From contig JAWHQI010000064.1 of the NCBI GenBank assembly GCA_033032865.1, positions 3,658,001-3,722,000 on the forward strand: DNA of 64,000 nucleotides, in the 5' to 3' direction. This document shows, one piece after another, positions 43,637-54,755 of this stretch (the stretch's first letter is position 1; each line of letters begins with the position of its first letter). The position numbers and the translations under genes are program-made. Under the pieces are notes generated by a model, which saw nothing but the letters and a program-made list of their open reading frames with translations, was not told the DNA's origin and did not search any database. This DNA is from Dactylorhiza incarnata. Lineage: Eukaryota > Streptophyta > Magnoliopsida > Asparagales > Orchidaceae.

Positions 43637-45080
43637 TGTTGGGTATTGTATCCACAATAGCCCTGATTTGAAGAAGTCCCCTTCAAACTAAGACGAATTG
43701 TAATTGTATTTGATTATGCACTTTAGCTGTGATGTGACAGTTTATTCCACTCTAAGTACAAACCAATGTCAGGTTTCAATGAGTCGTCAAATACAGGCCT
43801 GTGCAATGTAATCCCTCATTGTATAGACCAAAGTGTTGGCTCATGTGAAATCTCTCTATTGGGATGTACTTCATTTACAAAGTGCTAGAGAAGAAGGACT
43901 GGAGCTGATGATGGAATCATTTGAGAAAGGAAAAGAACTTAAGTAAAATTCGATTATATCATTTAAGAACATATAGTCGAATTCGACTATATGGTTTGAA
44001 TGGATATAACCGAATTCGGCTAATCCCTGTCCGAAAGGTTTATTTTTCTAAGTAAAAGAATAGTCGAATTCGACTAATGAAATTCGGTGAATCTGTTTAG
44101 TCGAATCCCTAGAACTGCCGAATTTGACTATATGGTTTAACCGAATAAATTCGGTTAATGCCATTCGGTTAATCCATTTCGCCGAATCGGTCTGCAGGTA
44201 GTTTCCGGTTCAATTCGACGGCGTATTCTTTAGGGCATTTCCCATGTACAGTACACGTGGAGATAGATCCCTAATTCACGCTTATGACCGTTGGAAGAAG
44301 ACTCTATAAATACCTAAGGATTATTTCCAGATAACCCTAATCGTGAATTGAAAAGAAAATCGCAAATTACTACTGACGGCCGACTGTTCTCACGCAAGCA
44401 TTTCATCTCCGTCAAAGCCAGCGATTCGTGACTCGTCTTCAAAAGTTCAATCGTCAAGATCAAGATCTACTGATTAGCTCTCATCTTCTATTGATCAAGT
44501 CGATTCAAGTTCTCAGATCTAGCTTCAAATCGTTTTTAAGATTTCTTCATTCTTCATTCACAAAGGACTGAAGTTTATTGCTAAGAAGAAGAAATCTTTC
44601 TCTCAAAATCTGAAGAAGAACTTCATCGGAAGTTTAAGAAGATTGTTTTTCAATTTATTGTGTTGTTGTAAGAACCATATTTTAAATCTTGTAGGAAGCT
44701 TGCTTCCGAGTTATTGTGTAGATCCTTGTTTGAGGATCGAGTTGTAGGAGCTTGTGTGCTCCGAGTTTGTAGGAGAACTTTGTTCTCCGAGTTGTTGTAG
44801 GAGTATTCTTGCTCCGAGCTTGTAGGAGTTGTGAACTCCGAGTAGTAGGATATTGATTGATCCGAGTTTGGTGAAGTAGCCGAATCTAGCCTTGGAGTGC
44901 TAGATAGGCGAGGCGGGAAAGTGGACTACCCACATCAGGGAACCACTATAAATTCTCTGTGTTGTGCTGTGTTTACTTTTCTGTGTGCTTTTATTTCCAA
45001 TATTTTTATTCCGCAAAAAGACGCAGAATCTACCTATTCACCCCCCTCTAGGTGATTTAGGTTGCGACTAGATACTTTCA
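43637..45080 (+). repeat. Sire-F 3' LTR
   Basis: 1444 bp, TGTTGGG...CTTTCA. AGTCGAATTCGACT and CCGAATTCGG words lie at about 43975-44215, TATAAATA at 44305-44312, tandem GTAGGAG..CTCCGAG repeats at about 44690-44880, and the U5 blocks GGGAACCACTATAAATTC and TATTCACCCCCCTCTAGG near the end. Confidence 0.95.
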
Positions 45081-45085
45081 AGAGT

Positions 45086-45901
45086 CAATAAAACCTAGAG
45101 GTTGTTCTACATATACTTCCTCCAGAATTGTTCCATTAAGAAATGCTGACTTCACATCCATTTGATAAATTATGAATCCAATATGTGCTGCAAATGCCAG
45201 GAATAGCCTGATTGCCTCCAATCTTGCCACAGAAGCAAACACTTGATCAAAATCTATGCCTTCCTCCTGTCTATATCCTTGGGCAACCAACCTTGCCTTG
45301 TTCTTGATAATCACACCATCTTCATCCAACTTATTCCTAAATACCCATTTGGTCCCTATGACTTTGTGTTTCTTTGGTCTTGGAACCAATATCCAGACCT
45401 TGCATCTTTCAAATTGATTTAGCTCTTCTTGCATAGCCAATATCCATGAAGAGTCCCTATTGGCTTCATCAAACTTCTTAGGTTCTATTTTGGATAGGAA
45501 GCTGTGATGCAATGCCTCATGTATTGAGTTCCCTCTTCTGGTTTGCACACCTTCATTTGGATTCCCTATAATCTGTTCTTTGGGGTGATCCTTCAGGTGC
45601 TTGGTTGCATTCCTCCACCTCTCATTCTCCCTTTGTAATTCTGGTGTATCTGTTTGAGTTGGCTGTTCTAGAGGTTGTGGATGTTGTGGTTCTTCAACAG
45701 CAATTGGTTCTTCATGTTTGTCTTCTTCTTGATACTCATCCTCTCTAGTCACAATCACAGACTCATTAGTTTCTTCATTGTCTTCAATGTGCTGTTCATT
45801 GATATTCATCTCCTTCAATTTCTGTGTTGAACCTGCATTACTAGAGAAACTTCCCAGATCCTTATAAATAAGGCTGGTTTCATCAAATACAACATGTATA
45901 G
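45086..45901 (-). pseudogene. pol: Sire-B integrase C-terminus, linker and start of RT
   Basis: Minus-strand frame between the TR-GAG insertion and Sire-F. It begins with the end of the integrase C-terminal region (VVFDET), passes through an acidic Glu/Gln-rich linker, then [13 protein letters not shown] and RT ([41 protein letters not shown]), and is cut after GFIDS. FASVAR where FAPVAR is usual is a likely point mutation. No nonsense codon seen in this piece. Confidence 0.9.
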
Positions 45902-46406
45902 TGTTGAAACCGACTACTCGGTCTCTGTGGAGTTCGGGGCCCTCAACGAGGCTGAGGGGCGACCAACCCTTACTTCCCCCAAGGGAGAGCTCTAGGTTGA
46001 AGGTGTCGGAACTAAGAACTGGACCAAGGGCTTAGCGGGGAGGTCCCGCCACGTACCCGGAAGTCCCCTTGGAACTTCCCGTCCCAAGCCACTACTAAGC
46101 TTGGGCACAACTGGAGCCTCTCCTCACCCCCTAGAGAGACTTGGGGAGGGAGAGGGAGAAGGAGAGAGCTAGCCTAAGATGAGAGATCTCTCCAAATGGT
46201 GCCCCCTTGGTCCTATTTATAGGATTTTTGAAGTTGGGCTGCAAATAGCCAAAAACTGGTCTGCCAGATTACCAAAATACCCCTGAATTGGGCTGCGGAT
46301 AGCCGAATCCCGCTGTTCTGAAACGCTAAATGCAGACCACTGGACTGCGAATAGCCAAACTGGACTGCGAGTAGTAAACTGGACGAGGGGGGCCTCCCCT
46401 AGGCGA

Positions 46407-46445
<39 letters not shown>

Positions 46446-47003
46446 CGAACCACCCCTCCCCCTCTCTGCCCCTACCTGCTGGGCGAGAGAGGGAGGGGCG
46501 AGACCCCCCCCCCTCCCCTCTCTCTGCCTCTACCTGCTGGGCGAGAGAGGGAGGGGCGAGACCCCCCCTCCCCTCTCTCCGCCTCTTCCTGTTGGGCGAA
46601 AGAGGGAGGGACGAGACCCCCCCCCCCCCCCCCTCCCCTCTCTCCTCCTATTCCTGCTGGGCGAGAGAGGGAGGGGCGAGACCCCCCTCCCCTCTCTCCG
46701 CCTCTTCCTGCTGGGCGAGAGAGGGAGGGGCGAGACCCCCCCTCCCCTCTCTCCGCCTCTTCCTGCTGGGCGAGAGAGGGAGGGGCGAGACCCCCCCTCC
46801 CCTCTCTCCGCCTCTTCCTGCTGGGCGAGAGAGGGAGGGGCGAGACCCCCCTCCCCTCTCTCTGCCTCTTCCTGCTGGGCGAGCGGGAGGTTTCTGCCTC
46901 TACCGCTCTCCCATCCTTCTCTCTGTCTTGGATCATACTACTAACGAGGCACAAATGAGCTCTTGGGTCCCGGCAACCTACTCCGCGAATATAGGGTTGT
47001 ACA
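45902..47003 (-). repeat. TR-GAG 3' LTR
   Basis: 1102 bp. TATA box TATAAATAG (minus) at 46213-46221. A G run of about 37 bases at 46409-46445. 46446-46880 holds a minisatellite of about 54 bp. The polypurine tract lies just inside, minus reading AAAAGAGCGGGGATTG at 47004-47019. Confidence 0.93.
46446..46880. repeat. GC-rich 54-bp minisatellite in the TR-GAG LTR
   Basis: About eight units of CTGGGCGAGAGAGGGAGGGG, CGAGACCCCCC and TCCCCTCTCTCCGCCTCTTC, with homopolymer length changes. The partner array is 51270-51715. Long ORFs here on both strands are by-products of the repeat. Confidence 0.92.
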
Positions 47004-47239
47004 CAATCCCCGCTCTTTTCGAGCGAGGTACACGCTCGGAAAGAAATGTCCAACCCTGTGTATTCGACGAGTGTCACTGGAAACCCGACTAACGGTGTTA
47101 TCTTGAAAAAACATATAGCATCTCCGAGAGTTCCTCCAACCCTGCCGGCTAGCGAGAGCCCGACTAGCGGAACCACCTCGGGGGAAAAACATAACCTCTC
47201 CGAGAGACCTTCTTATCCTGTCAGCTAACGAGGGGAACT
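47004..47239 (-). other. Polypurine tract and degenerate repeat edge of TR-GAG
   Basis: The polypurine tract sits next to the LTR, followed by two or three strongly diverged units of the 78-bp repeat (for example CCTGCCGGCTAGCGAGAGCC near 47141). This is where old repeats decay at the array border. Confidence 0.7.
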
Positions 47240-49262
47240 AATCATTTAACCTCCCTGGGAGGTCAACCTGCCCTGCCGTCTAGTGAGAGCCCGGTCAGCG
47301 AAACCATCCATGGGGAACATCACATATCCTCCCTAGGAGGTCAACCTGCCCTGCCGTCTAGTGAGAGCCCGGTCAGCGAAACCATCCAAGGGGAACATCA
47401 CATATCCCCCCTAGGAGGTCAACCTGCCCTGCCGTCTAGTGAGAGCCCGGTCAGCGGAACCATCCAAGGGGAACATCACTTAACCTCCCTAGGAGGGCAA
47501 CCTGCCCTGCCGTCTAGTGAGAGCCCGGTTAGCGGAACCATCCAAGGGGAACATCACTTAACATCCCTAGGAGGTCAACCTGCCCTGCCGTCTAGTGAGA
47601 GCCCGGTCAGCGGAACCATCCAAGGGGAACATCACTTATCTTCCCTAGGAGGTCAACCTGCCCTGCCGTCTAGTGAGAGCCCGGTCAGCGGAACCATCCA
47701 AGGGGAACATCACTTAACCTCCCTAGGAGGTCAACCTGCCCTGCCGTCTAGTGAGAGCCCGGTCAGCGGAACCATCCAAGGGGAACATCACTTATCTTCC
47801 CTAGGAGGTCAACCTGCCATGCCGTCTAGTGAGAGCCCGGTCAGCGGAACCATCCAAGGGGAACATCTCTTATCCTCCCTGGGAGGTCAACCTGTCCTGC
47901 CGTCTAGTGAGAGCCCGGACAGCGGAACCATCCAAGGGGAACATCTCTTATCCTCCCTGGGAGGTCAACCTGTCCTGCCGTCTAGTGAGAGCCCGGTCAG
48001 CGGAACCATCCAAGGGGAACATCTCTTATCCTCCCCAGGAGGTCAACCTGTCCTGCCGTCTAGTGAGAGCCCGGTCAGCGGAACCATCCAAGGGGAACAT
48101 ATCTTATCCTCCCTAGGAGGTCAACCTGTCCTACCGTCTAGTGAGAGCCCGGTCAGCGGAACCATCCAAGGGGAACATCTCTTATCCTCCCTAGGAGGTC
48201 AACCTGCCCTGCCGTCTAGTGAGAGCCTGGTCAGCGGAACCATCCAAGGGGAACATCTCTTATCCTCCCTAGGAGGTCAACCTGTCCTGCCGTCTAGTGA
48301 GAGCCCGGTCAGCGGAACCATCCAAGGGGAACATCTCTTATCCTCCCTGGGAGGTCAACCTGTCCTACCGTCTAGTGAGAGCCCAGTCAGCGGAACCATC
48401 CAAGGGTAACATCTCTTATCCTCCATAGGAGGTCAACCTGTCCTGCCGTCTAGTGAGAGCCCGGTCAGCGGAACCACCCAAGGGGAACATCTCTTATCCT
48501 CCCTAGGAGGTCAACCTGTCCTGCCGTCTAGTGAGAGCCCGGTCAGCGGAACCATCCAAGGGGAACATCTTTTATCCTCCCTAGGAGGTCAACCTGTCCT
48601 GCCGTCTAGTGAGAGCCCGGTCAGCGGAACCATCCAAAGGGAACATCTCTTATCCTCCCTAGGAGGTCAACCTGTCCTGCCGTCTAGTGAGAGCCCGGTC
48701 AGCAGAACCATCCAAGGGGAACATCACTTAACCTCCCTAGGAGGTCAACCTGCCATGTCGTCTAGTGAGAGCCCGGTCAGCGGAACCATCCAAGGGGAAC
48801 ATCACTTATCTTCCCTAGGAGGTCAACCTGCCCTGCCGTCTAGTGAGAGCCCGGTCAGCGGAACCATCCAAGGGGAACATCTCTTATCCTCCCTAGGAGG
48901 TCAACCTGTCCTGCCGTCTAGTGAGAGCCCGGTCAGCGGAACCATCCAAGGGGAACATCTCTTATCCTCCCTAGGAGGTCAACCTGTCCTGCCGTCTAGT
49001 GAGAGCCCGGTCAGCGGAACCATCCAAGGGGAACATCTCTTATCCTCCCTAGGAGGTCAACCTGTCCTGCCGTCTAGTGAGAGCCCGGTCAGCGGAACCA
49101 TCCAAGGGGAACATCTCTTATCCTCCCTAGGAGGTGTCCTGCCGTCTAGTGAGAGCCCGGTCAGCGGAACCATCCAAGGGGAACATCTCTTATCCTCCCT
49201 AGGAGGTCAACCTGTCCTGCCGTCTAGTGAGAGCCTGGTCAGCGGAACCATCCAAGGGGAAC
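47240..49262 (-). repeat. 78-bp tandem array, about 26 copies
   Basis: The core CCGTCTAGTGAGAGCCCGGT recurs about every 78 bp from 47276 to 49220 (26 counted), within a unit that also has CAGCGGAACCATCCAAGGGG and CTCCCTAGGAGGTCAACCTG. One unit near 49135 lacks 6 bp. Sub-families differ by CATCAC versus CATCTC and by CTGCC versus CTGTC. It lies between gag and the 3' LTR, the position where Tat elements are known to acquire tandem repeats that can seed satellites. The period is a multiple of 3, so one + strand frame stays open with a 26-residue period. Confidence 0.97.
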
Positions 49263-49390
49263 AATACTTCAAAAAACTTTCATTTCATTAATCATTCGGT
49301 TACATGCAAGAAAAACTAAGTAGGGAAACATTCTCTCCTACTACATGGACTCAAAGAAAAAACAAAGCACGGAGACCGGGACTCGGACTT

Positions 49391-50699
49391 CTATTCCCCG
49401 GCATGGTCCTCCTCGACCTCCTCTGGTTGTTGATGCTGCGGCCTCGGGCCCCTCGCCTCCCTCATTTCCAAGAACTCGGGGCAGGCGGATGTCGCGTGGC
49501 CTTCCTCCTGATGGAAGTCACAGTAAGGTAACTCCACTCGGACGCCCCTTCTTCCTCCCCCACGATTTCTTCTTCTTCTGTGGCCTATCACCATGGCTTG
49601 CTGGGGTGGTGGAGAGGATGCTTTCGGTCCCCGCCTCCATCCTGGGAGGTCGGTCCCCTCTTCTTGGAAGTTGTCTTCCTCCTGGTCGAACTTCCTCTTG
49701 GGGGCCTTTGTTCTTCCCCCCTGCTGCCTTGCCTCCGGCTCACTCAGCTTGGCCAGCCTTCTTGTGAACTCCGGGTTGGCCTCTTCACTTTCAACTTCTT
49801 CGGCCGCCCTTTCCATCAACTCCTCAAAAGACAAAGGAGCCCTCCTCTTTAGGTCCGCCTTGAAGAAGCCCTCCCGCAGCCCTAACGTGAATGCAAGCTT
49901 GAGGGTGTACCCGGGCACCTCTTCGACGAGGTGAACATCTTCCCTGAACAGTTCCAGATATTGAGCCAGCGACTCCTCTGGCTCTTGCTTGACCTTGAAA
50001 AGTGCTTCGGCATCTTTCTTCCTCTTCCTTGACGTCGAGAAGCGCAGCAGGAAACCTAGACGTAAGTCTTCGAAGGCATAGATGGATCCCGCAGGGAGCT
50101 GGTGGAACCACTCTCTAGCCTTTTCCTTGAGGGTTGTCGCAAAGAGTCGACACCTGAAAGCGTCTGACATGGGCATGATGGAGACCATGTCCTCAAACCA
50201 CTGCAGGTGCAGGACGGGGTCATCCTTGCCAAAGTAGTGAGACATCTCTGCTCCCTTGAACCCCCCCTGGAATCAGGGCTGAGAGGATCATCTCAGAAAA
50301 AGGACCTCCTCTGCTCGCCCCCCTTGGGGGCTGGGCGAGCCGGGAGGGTGCCCCTCTACTGAGCTCGCCCCCTTGGGGCTGGGCGAGTGGGGGCCTGGCG
50401 CCTCCCCACTCGCCCCCTTGGGGCTGGGCGAGTGGGGGTCTGGCACCTCCCCACTCCCCCCCCCCCCCTCCTGGTACCTCCTCTCTGGCTGGTTGGTCGA
50501 GAGGGATCTCACCCTCCTGTTGGGGAGAGACCTCTGAACCACTTCCTCTCCTGCCTTCTCCTATCGAGGCGAGAGTCACATGTAAGGTCTGCAGGACCTC
50601 TTGCCTGAAATTTTCGAACATCTCCAACATCACCCCATCTACCGGGGGCTGCGAGTTACCCGGGTCGGAACTTCCTCCACCTCCGCCCATGGAGCTCAT
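49391..50699 (-). pseudogene. gag: TR-GAG Gag (one frameshift)
   Basis: Minus-strand Gag of Tat type. The first frame (50699-50220, 159 residues) has a Gly/Ser-rich start and Pro-rich repeats (GEWGGARPPLAQPQ, twice). The second frame (50245-49391, 284 residues) has the capsid domain (FGKDDPVLHLQWFEDM, RCRLFATTLKEKAREWFHQL, YLELFRE) and a knuckle YCDFHQEEGHATSAC, the CxFHxxxGHxTxxC form typical of Tat Gag. The two frames join near a run of six Gs at about 50260-50266, so a 1-bp homopolymer change separates them. Gag would let the element RNA be packaged in particles supplied by relatives. Confidence 0.88.
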
Positions 50700-50720
50700 C
50701 TTGAGGATTTCTTGAATCGG

Positions 50721-50748
50721 TCACTCTCCACGCTCACCGCACCATAAA
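50721..50748 (-). promoter_or_regulatory. TR-GAG primer binding site
   Basis: After the 5' LTR end GGTTTCAACA the minus strand reads TTTATGGTGCGGTGAGCGTG. It is not the initiator-Met site used by the other elements here. TGGTGC.. suggests another tRNA, which I do not assign. Confidence 0.6.
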
Positions 50749-51835
50749 TGTTGAAACCGACTACTCGGTCTCTGTGGAGTTCGGGGCCCTCAACGAGGCT
50801 GAGGGGCGACCAACCCTTACTTCCCCCCAAGGGAGAGCTCTAGGTTGAAGGTGTCGGAACTAAGAACTGGACCAAGGGCTTAGCGGGGAGGTCCCGCCAC
50901 GTACCCGGAAGTCCCCTTGGAACTTCCCCTCCCAAGCCACTACTAAGCTTGGGCACCACTGGAGCCTCTCCTCACCCCCTAGAGAGACTTGGGGAGGGAG
51001 AGGGAGAAGGAGAGAGCTAGCCTAGGATGAGAGATCTCTCCAAATGGTGCCCCCTTGGTCCTATTTATAGGATTTTTGAAGTTGGGTTGCAAATAGCCAA
51101 AAACTGGTCTGCCAGATTACCAAAATACCCCTGAATTGGGCTGCGGATAGCCGAATCCCGCTGTTCTGAAACGCTAAATGCAGACCACTGGACTGCGAAT
51201 AGCCAAACTGGACTGCGAGTAGTAAACTGGACGAGGGGGGGCCTCCCCTGGGCGAGAGGGGGGGGGGGGGGGGGGGGGCGAACCACCCCTCCCCCTCTCT
51301 GCCCCTACCTGCTGGGCGAGAGAGGGAGGGGCGAGACCCCCCTCCCCTCTCTCCGCCTCTACCTGCTGGGCGAGAGAGGGAGGGGCGAGACCCCCCCTCC
51401 CCTCTCTCCGCCTCTTCCTGTTGGGCGAAAGAGGGAGAGACGAGACCCCCCCCCCCCCCCCTCCCCTCTCTCCGCCTCTTCCTGCTGGGCGAGAGAGGGA
51501 GGGGCGAGACCCCCCTCCCCTCTCTCCGCCTCTTCCTGCTGGGCAAGTGAGGGAGGGGCGAGACCCCCCCCCCCTCCCCTTTCTCCGCCTCTTCCTGCTG
51601 GGCGAGAGAGGGAGGGGCGAGACCCCCCCTCCCCTCTCTCCGCCTCTTCCTGCTGGGCGAGAGAGGGAGGGGAGAGACCCCCCTCCCCTCTCTCCGCCTC
51701 TTCCTGCTGGGCGAGCAGGAGGTTTCTGCCTCTACCGCTCTCCCTCCCTTCTCTCTGTCTCTGATCATACTACAAATGAGGCACAAATGAGCTCTTGGGT
51801 CCCGGCAACCTACTCGGCGAATATAGGGTTGTACA
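50749..51835 (-). repeat. TR-GAG 5' LTR
   Basis: 1087 bp, partner of 45902-47003. TATA box (minus) at 51061-51069; G run about 20 bases at 51259-51278; GC-rich minisatellite 51270-51715. Confidence 0.93.
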
Positions 51836-51840
51836 TATAG

Positions 51841-52816
51841 ATTCTTCTATCTTATTTGAGCTTTTGTTGAAGATTCTATAGGCTCTACTTTGAGAGCTAT
51901 AGCCAACAAAGATTCCCTCATGGGCTTTTTCAGCAAACTTAGTGAGATGGTGTTTTCCATTATTTAATACAAAGCACTTACTTCCAAATATTTTGAAGTA
52001 GGCTAAAGTGGGTTTTCTACCTTTCATTAACTCATAAGGGGTCATATTCAGTCTTTTGTTGATAAGTGCCATATTCTGCACATGGCATGTTGTGTTTACA
52101 GCTTCAGCCCAGAAATACTCAGGAAGAGAGGAATCACTCAGCATGCTCCTACTTGCTTCAATGAGTGTTCTATTTCTTCTCTCAGCAACCCCATTTTGTT
52201 GAGGAGTTCTAGGGGATGAGAACTCTTGTGAGATGCCATGATTTTCACAAAATTTGGTCATTGTACCTGACTGAAATTCAGTCCCATAGTCACTTCTAAT
52301 TTTGACTACTGTATTTCCTATTTCATTTTCGATTTGCCTTACAAAGCTAGTGAATACTTCTAGAGTATCTGACTTTTGTCTTAGGAAGAATACCCATGTG
52401 AATCTAGAATAATCATCAACAATTACAAGGGTGTAAATCTTTCCTCCTAGGCTATGAATTGGCATTGGTACAAATAGGTCCATGTGAAGTAGGTATAGAC
52501 ATCTAATGGAATCCTTCTCACCAATTGGTTTGAAGGATGACTTGGTTTGCTTACCCATTTGACAAGCATGGCAGGGACCCTCCTGCACACACTTCCACTT
52601 AGGCCCAGCTCTCACTAGTTCTTCTGAAATGAGCTTATTTATAGTCTTATAATTTATATGAGCTAACCTCTTGTGCCATTGGACACTACTGGAGGATTTA
52701 TTTTCAACTACTAAGCATATGGGATTTACTTGTTCAGAACATATAAAATTTAAGCAGTATATGTTACCACTCCTTGTGCCTGAGAGAATTATCTCATTCT
52801 CCTTCTTAATCAGCAC
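51841..52816 (-). pseudogene. pol: Sire-B integrase (interrupted)
   Basis: Minus-strand frame with the HHCC zinc domain (WHKRLAHINYK and CHACQMGK) and the catalytic core HMDLF, IRSDYGTEF and NGVAERRNRT (D,D,E), then FWAEAVNTTCHVQN and GYSSQSRAYRIFNKSSNKIEES, cut by TR-GAG at 51840. The frame differs from protease upstream by a frameshift near 52813. The core is otherwise undamaged. Confidence 0.92.
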
Positions 52817-53106
52817 TCATCCTTGTGGAATGAAATGTCATACCCAAGATCACATAATTGACTTATGCTGATGAGATTGTGTTGCAATCCATCAACATGA
52901 GCAACTTTGGTGATGGTGATAATTCCATTTGTGATTTTACCATAACCTTTAGTTTTACCTTTGTCAGACCCTCCAAAGATAACCTTTGGTCCATTCTTCA
53001 CAGAAGTGTAGTCATTCAGTAGGCTTCTTGTTCCTGTCATGTGCATAGAGCACCCACTGTCCAAATACCAGATAGGAATTTGATTGGTCTTTGGACAAGC
53101 CTGCAA
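52810..53106 (-). pseudogene. pol: Sire-B protease
   Basis: Minus-strand frame with IPIWYLDSGCSMHMTG, the copia aspartic protease active site, followed by KVIFGGSDKGKTKGYG and LQHNLISISQLCD. It lies between the Gag C-terminus and integrase; the frame is lost near 52813 by a small indel. Confidence 0.88.
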
Positions 53107-53114
53107 TAAGAAAA

Positions 53115-54755
53115 TTACTTTTTCTTAGGAACCCACACAGAGTTGGGTCCTAGAACCTTGTTAGTATTAACTGGTATCTTTACTTTTTGTTTGAACCTTT
53201 GTGCTGTGTATGTTGCCACTGGTCTGAGTACTGGTTTCCCAGAATTAATTCTTGGAACAGTTGGATTGAACCAGCAGTCAAGAGCAAAATGGCCAACCTT
53301 TCCACAGCACCAACATTCATATTTGTTATACCTCCTTTGAGGTCTTTTCACTTCTTTGGGTTGACTCATATTTTGTTTAATTGCCTTATTCAATGGAGCT
53401 TTGTAAAGTGTTTCAATGAAGTTTGCTGATTTAGTTTTCTTGACAGCAGTGGTTTTCACTACTGGTCTCAGTTCCTCTCCTTTGAATTTGGTGTTTGCTT
53501 CAAATACAAAGGAGTCATAATGAGTTAATCCTTTTTCTTTGTATAAAGATTTGGCATCACTAATGCTTGGTTGAATTGAGTCATCTTTGCTATTGGAACA
53601 CTCACCCTTCCAAAACTTATGCACACATTTTAGATCATGCTCATTTGTGATAGCCATGGCTTTGTTGAATTTTATATGTTGCATAGGTGCCTTGTCATTA
53701 TATTTAGATTTATTTTCTGCCTTCCCATTGTATCCTATGCTAGATCTGTATTGTGCAGATAATGTGTCTATTATGGGAAGGATAGTTTGTGGTTTTGAGA
53801 ATTTTGCCACAAGCTTCCTTTCAGCTAGGAGTTTTGCTTCAAGTTCTTTTATTAATTTCTCCTTAGTGCATAAAGTCTGAATGTGAATGATAGACATGAC
53901 TTTTAATTTGCTAAGCTCCTTGCTTACCTGATTCAGCCTCTCAGCTGCCTCAGAGCATTGAGAGTTAGTCTGCTTTAGTTCAGATATTTCTTTATATAGC
54001 TTTTTGTTATACCTTTTGCTCTTTTTAAGGGCTTTAAGAAGTGACTCATATTTCTCAACAATTTCATCTTCATGAAAGTTAGATTTTGAGTCACTCTCAT
54101 CAGAAGAAAATGAATTTGCCCCAGGTTTAGAAATAGTTTTATGTTCAGATTCAGAATCAGATAAAGGAGTTTTATCAAGTACCTTCACATTAGAGATTGT
54201 CTCCTGATCCTCTTCATCAATGAGGGCCATGAGTCTTGTATTTTCTTCTTCATCCTCTTCACTATCAGACCTTGATAGTGGGGCTCTTATCATAGGTCTA
54301 TGGTTCAGAATGTCTTCACTTTCATTGACAACCACCAGAGCTATGAGTGCCTCTTCACTGTCTGAATCAGATGATTGAGATTCACTGTCACTGAGAGTGA
54401 CTTTGCCTTTCTTGGCTGTTAGGCTCCTCTCATGTTTCTTGTCAGACTTGTGCTTCCTTTCGTCAGACTTCTTGTTGTTCATTCTTTTAGATGGACAATC
54501 AGCAATCATGTGCCCAGATTTCCTGCATCCAAAGCACACAACTTCTTCTAAATTAGATTTATTATGTTTAGAGTTATACCTGTCCTTCTTAGAATCTGAT
54601 CTGGATCCTTCTGAGTAGTTGGAGTGCTTCTTGGATCTGGATGGCTGAGAAGATCTAGTTTTCCAGTGTTGTTTTCTTCTGAGCATCCTCTTCAGCTGTT
54701 TGGTGAAGAGTGTCAGTTCACCATCTGATATTTCAGAGTCAGAATTGCTTGTCAC
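53115..54755 (-). pseudogene. gag: Sire-B Gag, C-terminal two-finger part
   Basis: 546-residue open frame on the minus strand that continues Gag after a frameshift near 54755. First knuckle CFGCRKSGHMIADC (about residues 75-88), then Lys/Ser-rich and Asp/Glu/Ser-rich stretches, a long coiled coil (about 230-310) and a second knuckle CWCCGKVGHFALDC (about 478-491). It ends at 53115, just before protease. The two-finger arrangement matches Sire-A and Sire-C. No TCGACG word cluster is visible in the linker here, unlike in Sire-A. Confidence 0.88.

Larger units (their letters stand above)
42020..45080 (+). mobile_element. Sire-F: internally deleted Sirevirus-like element
   Basis: 3061 bp in + orientation with TSD AGAGT at 42015-42019 and 45081-45085, splitting Sire-B RT. 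It has a truncated 5' LTR (42020 to about 42551), a 1.1-kb internal part with an accessory-type ORF, a polypurine tract (43622-43636) and a complete 3' LTR (43637-45080). Primer site, gag and nearly all of pol are deleted. The LTR is related to that of Sire-E at the right edge. Confidence 0.93.
45902..51835 (-). mobile_element. TR-GAG-like Tat-type element with Gag and a satellite-like array
   Basis: 5934 bp with TSD TATAG at 45897-45901 and 51836-51840, inserted in Sire-B integrase. LTRs 45902-47003 and 50749-51835 (TGTTGAAACC...GGTTGTACA on the + strand). The internal part has a Gag gene (50699-49391) and about 2 kb of 78-bp tandem repeats (47240-49262), with no protease, RT, RNase H or integrase. 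Gag is of Tat/Ogre-Retand type. Terminal-repeat elements carrying only Gag are known in plants as TR-GAG and must borrow enzymes from autonomous relatives. The LTRs differ by about six substitutions in the first 500 bp, so it is recent. Confidence 0.92.

Noticed and set aside
46472..47176. Long Gly/Arg/Ser/Pro-rich ORFs on both strands of the TR-GAG LTRs (also 46592-47092, 51061-51786, 51421-51840)
   Set aside because: They are frames through the 54-bp GC-rich minisatellite inside the LTRs, with no domain and no conserved start.
47240..49262. Regularly spaced repeats suggesting a CRISPR array
   Set aside because: Units are contiguous 78-bp tandem repeats without unique spacers, inside a plant retrotransposon.
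49345..49934. + strand ORFs at 49304-49934
   Set aside because: Antisense shadows of the TR-GAG Gag gene, which has clear capsid and knuckle motifs on the minus strand.
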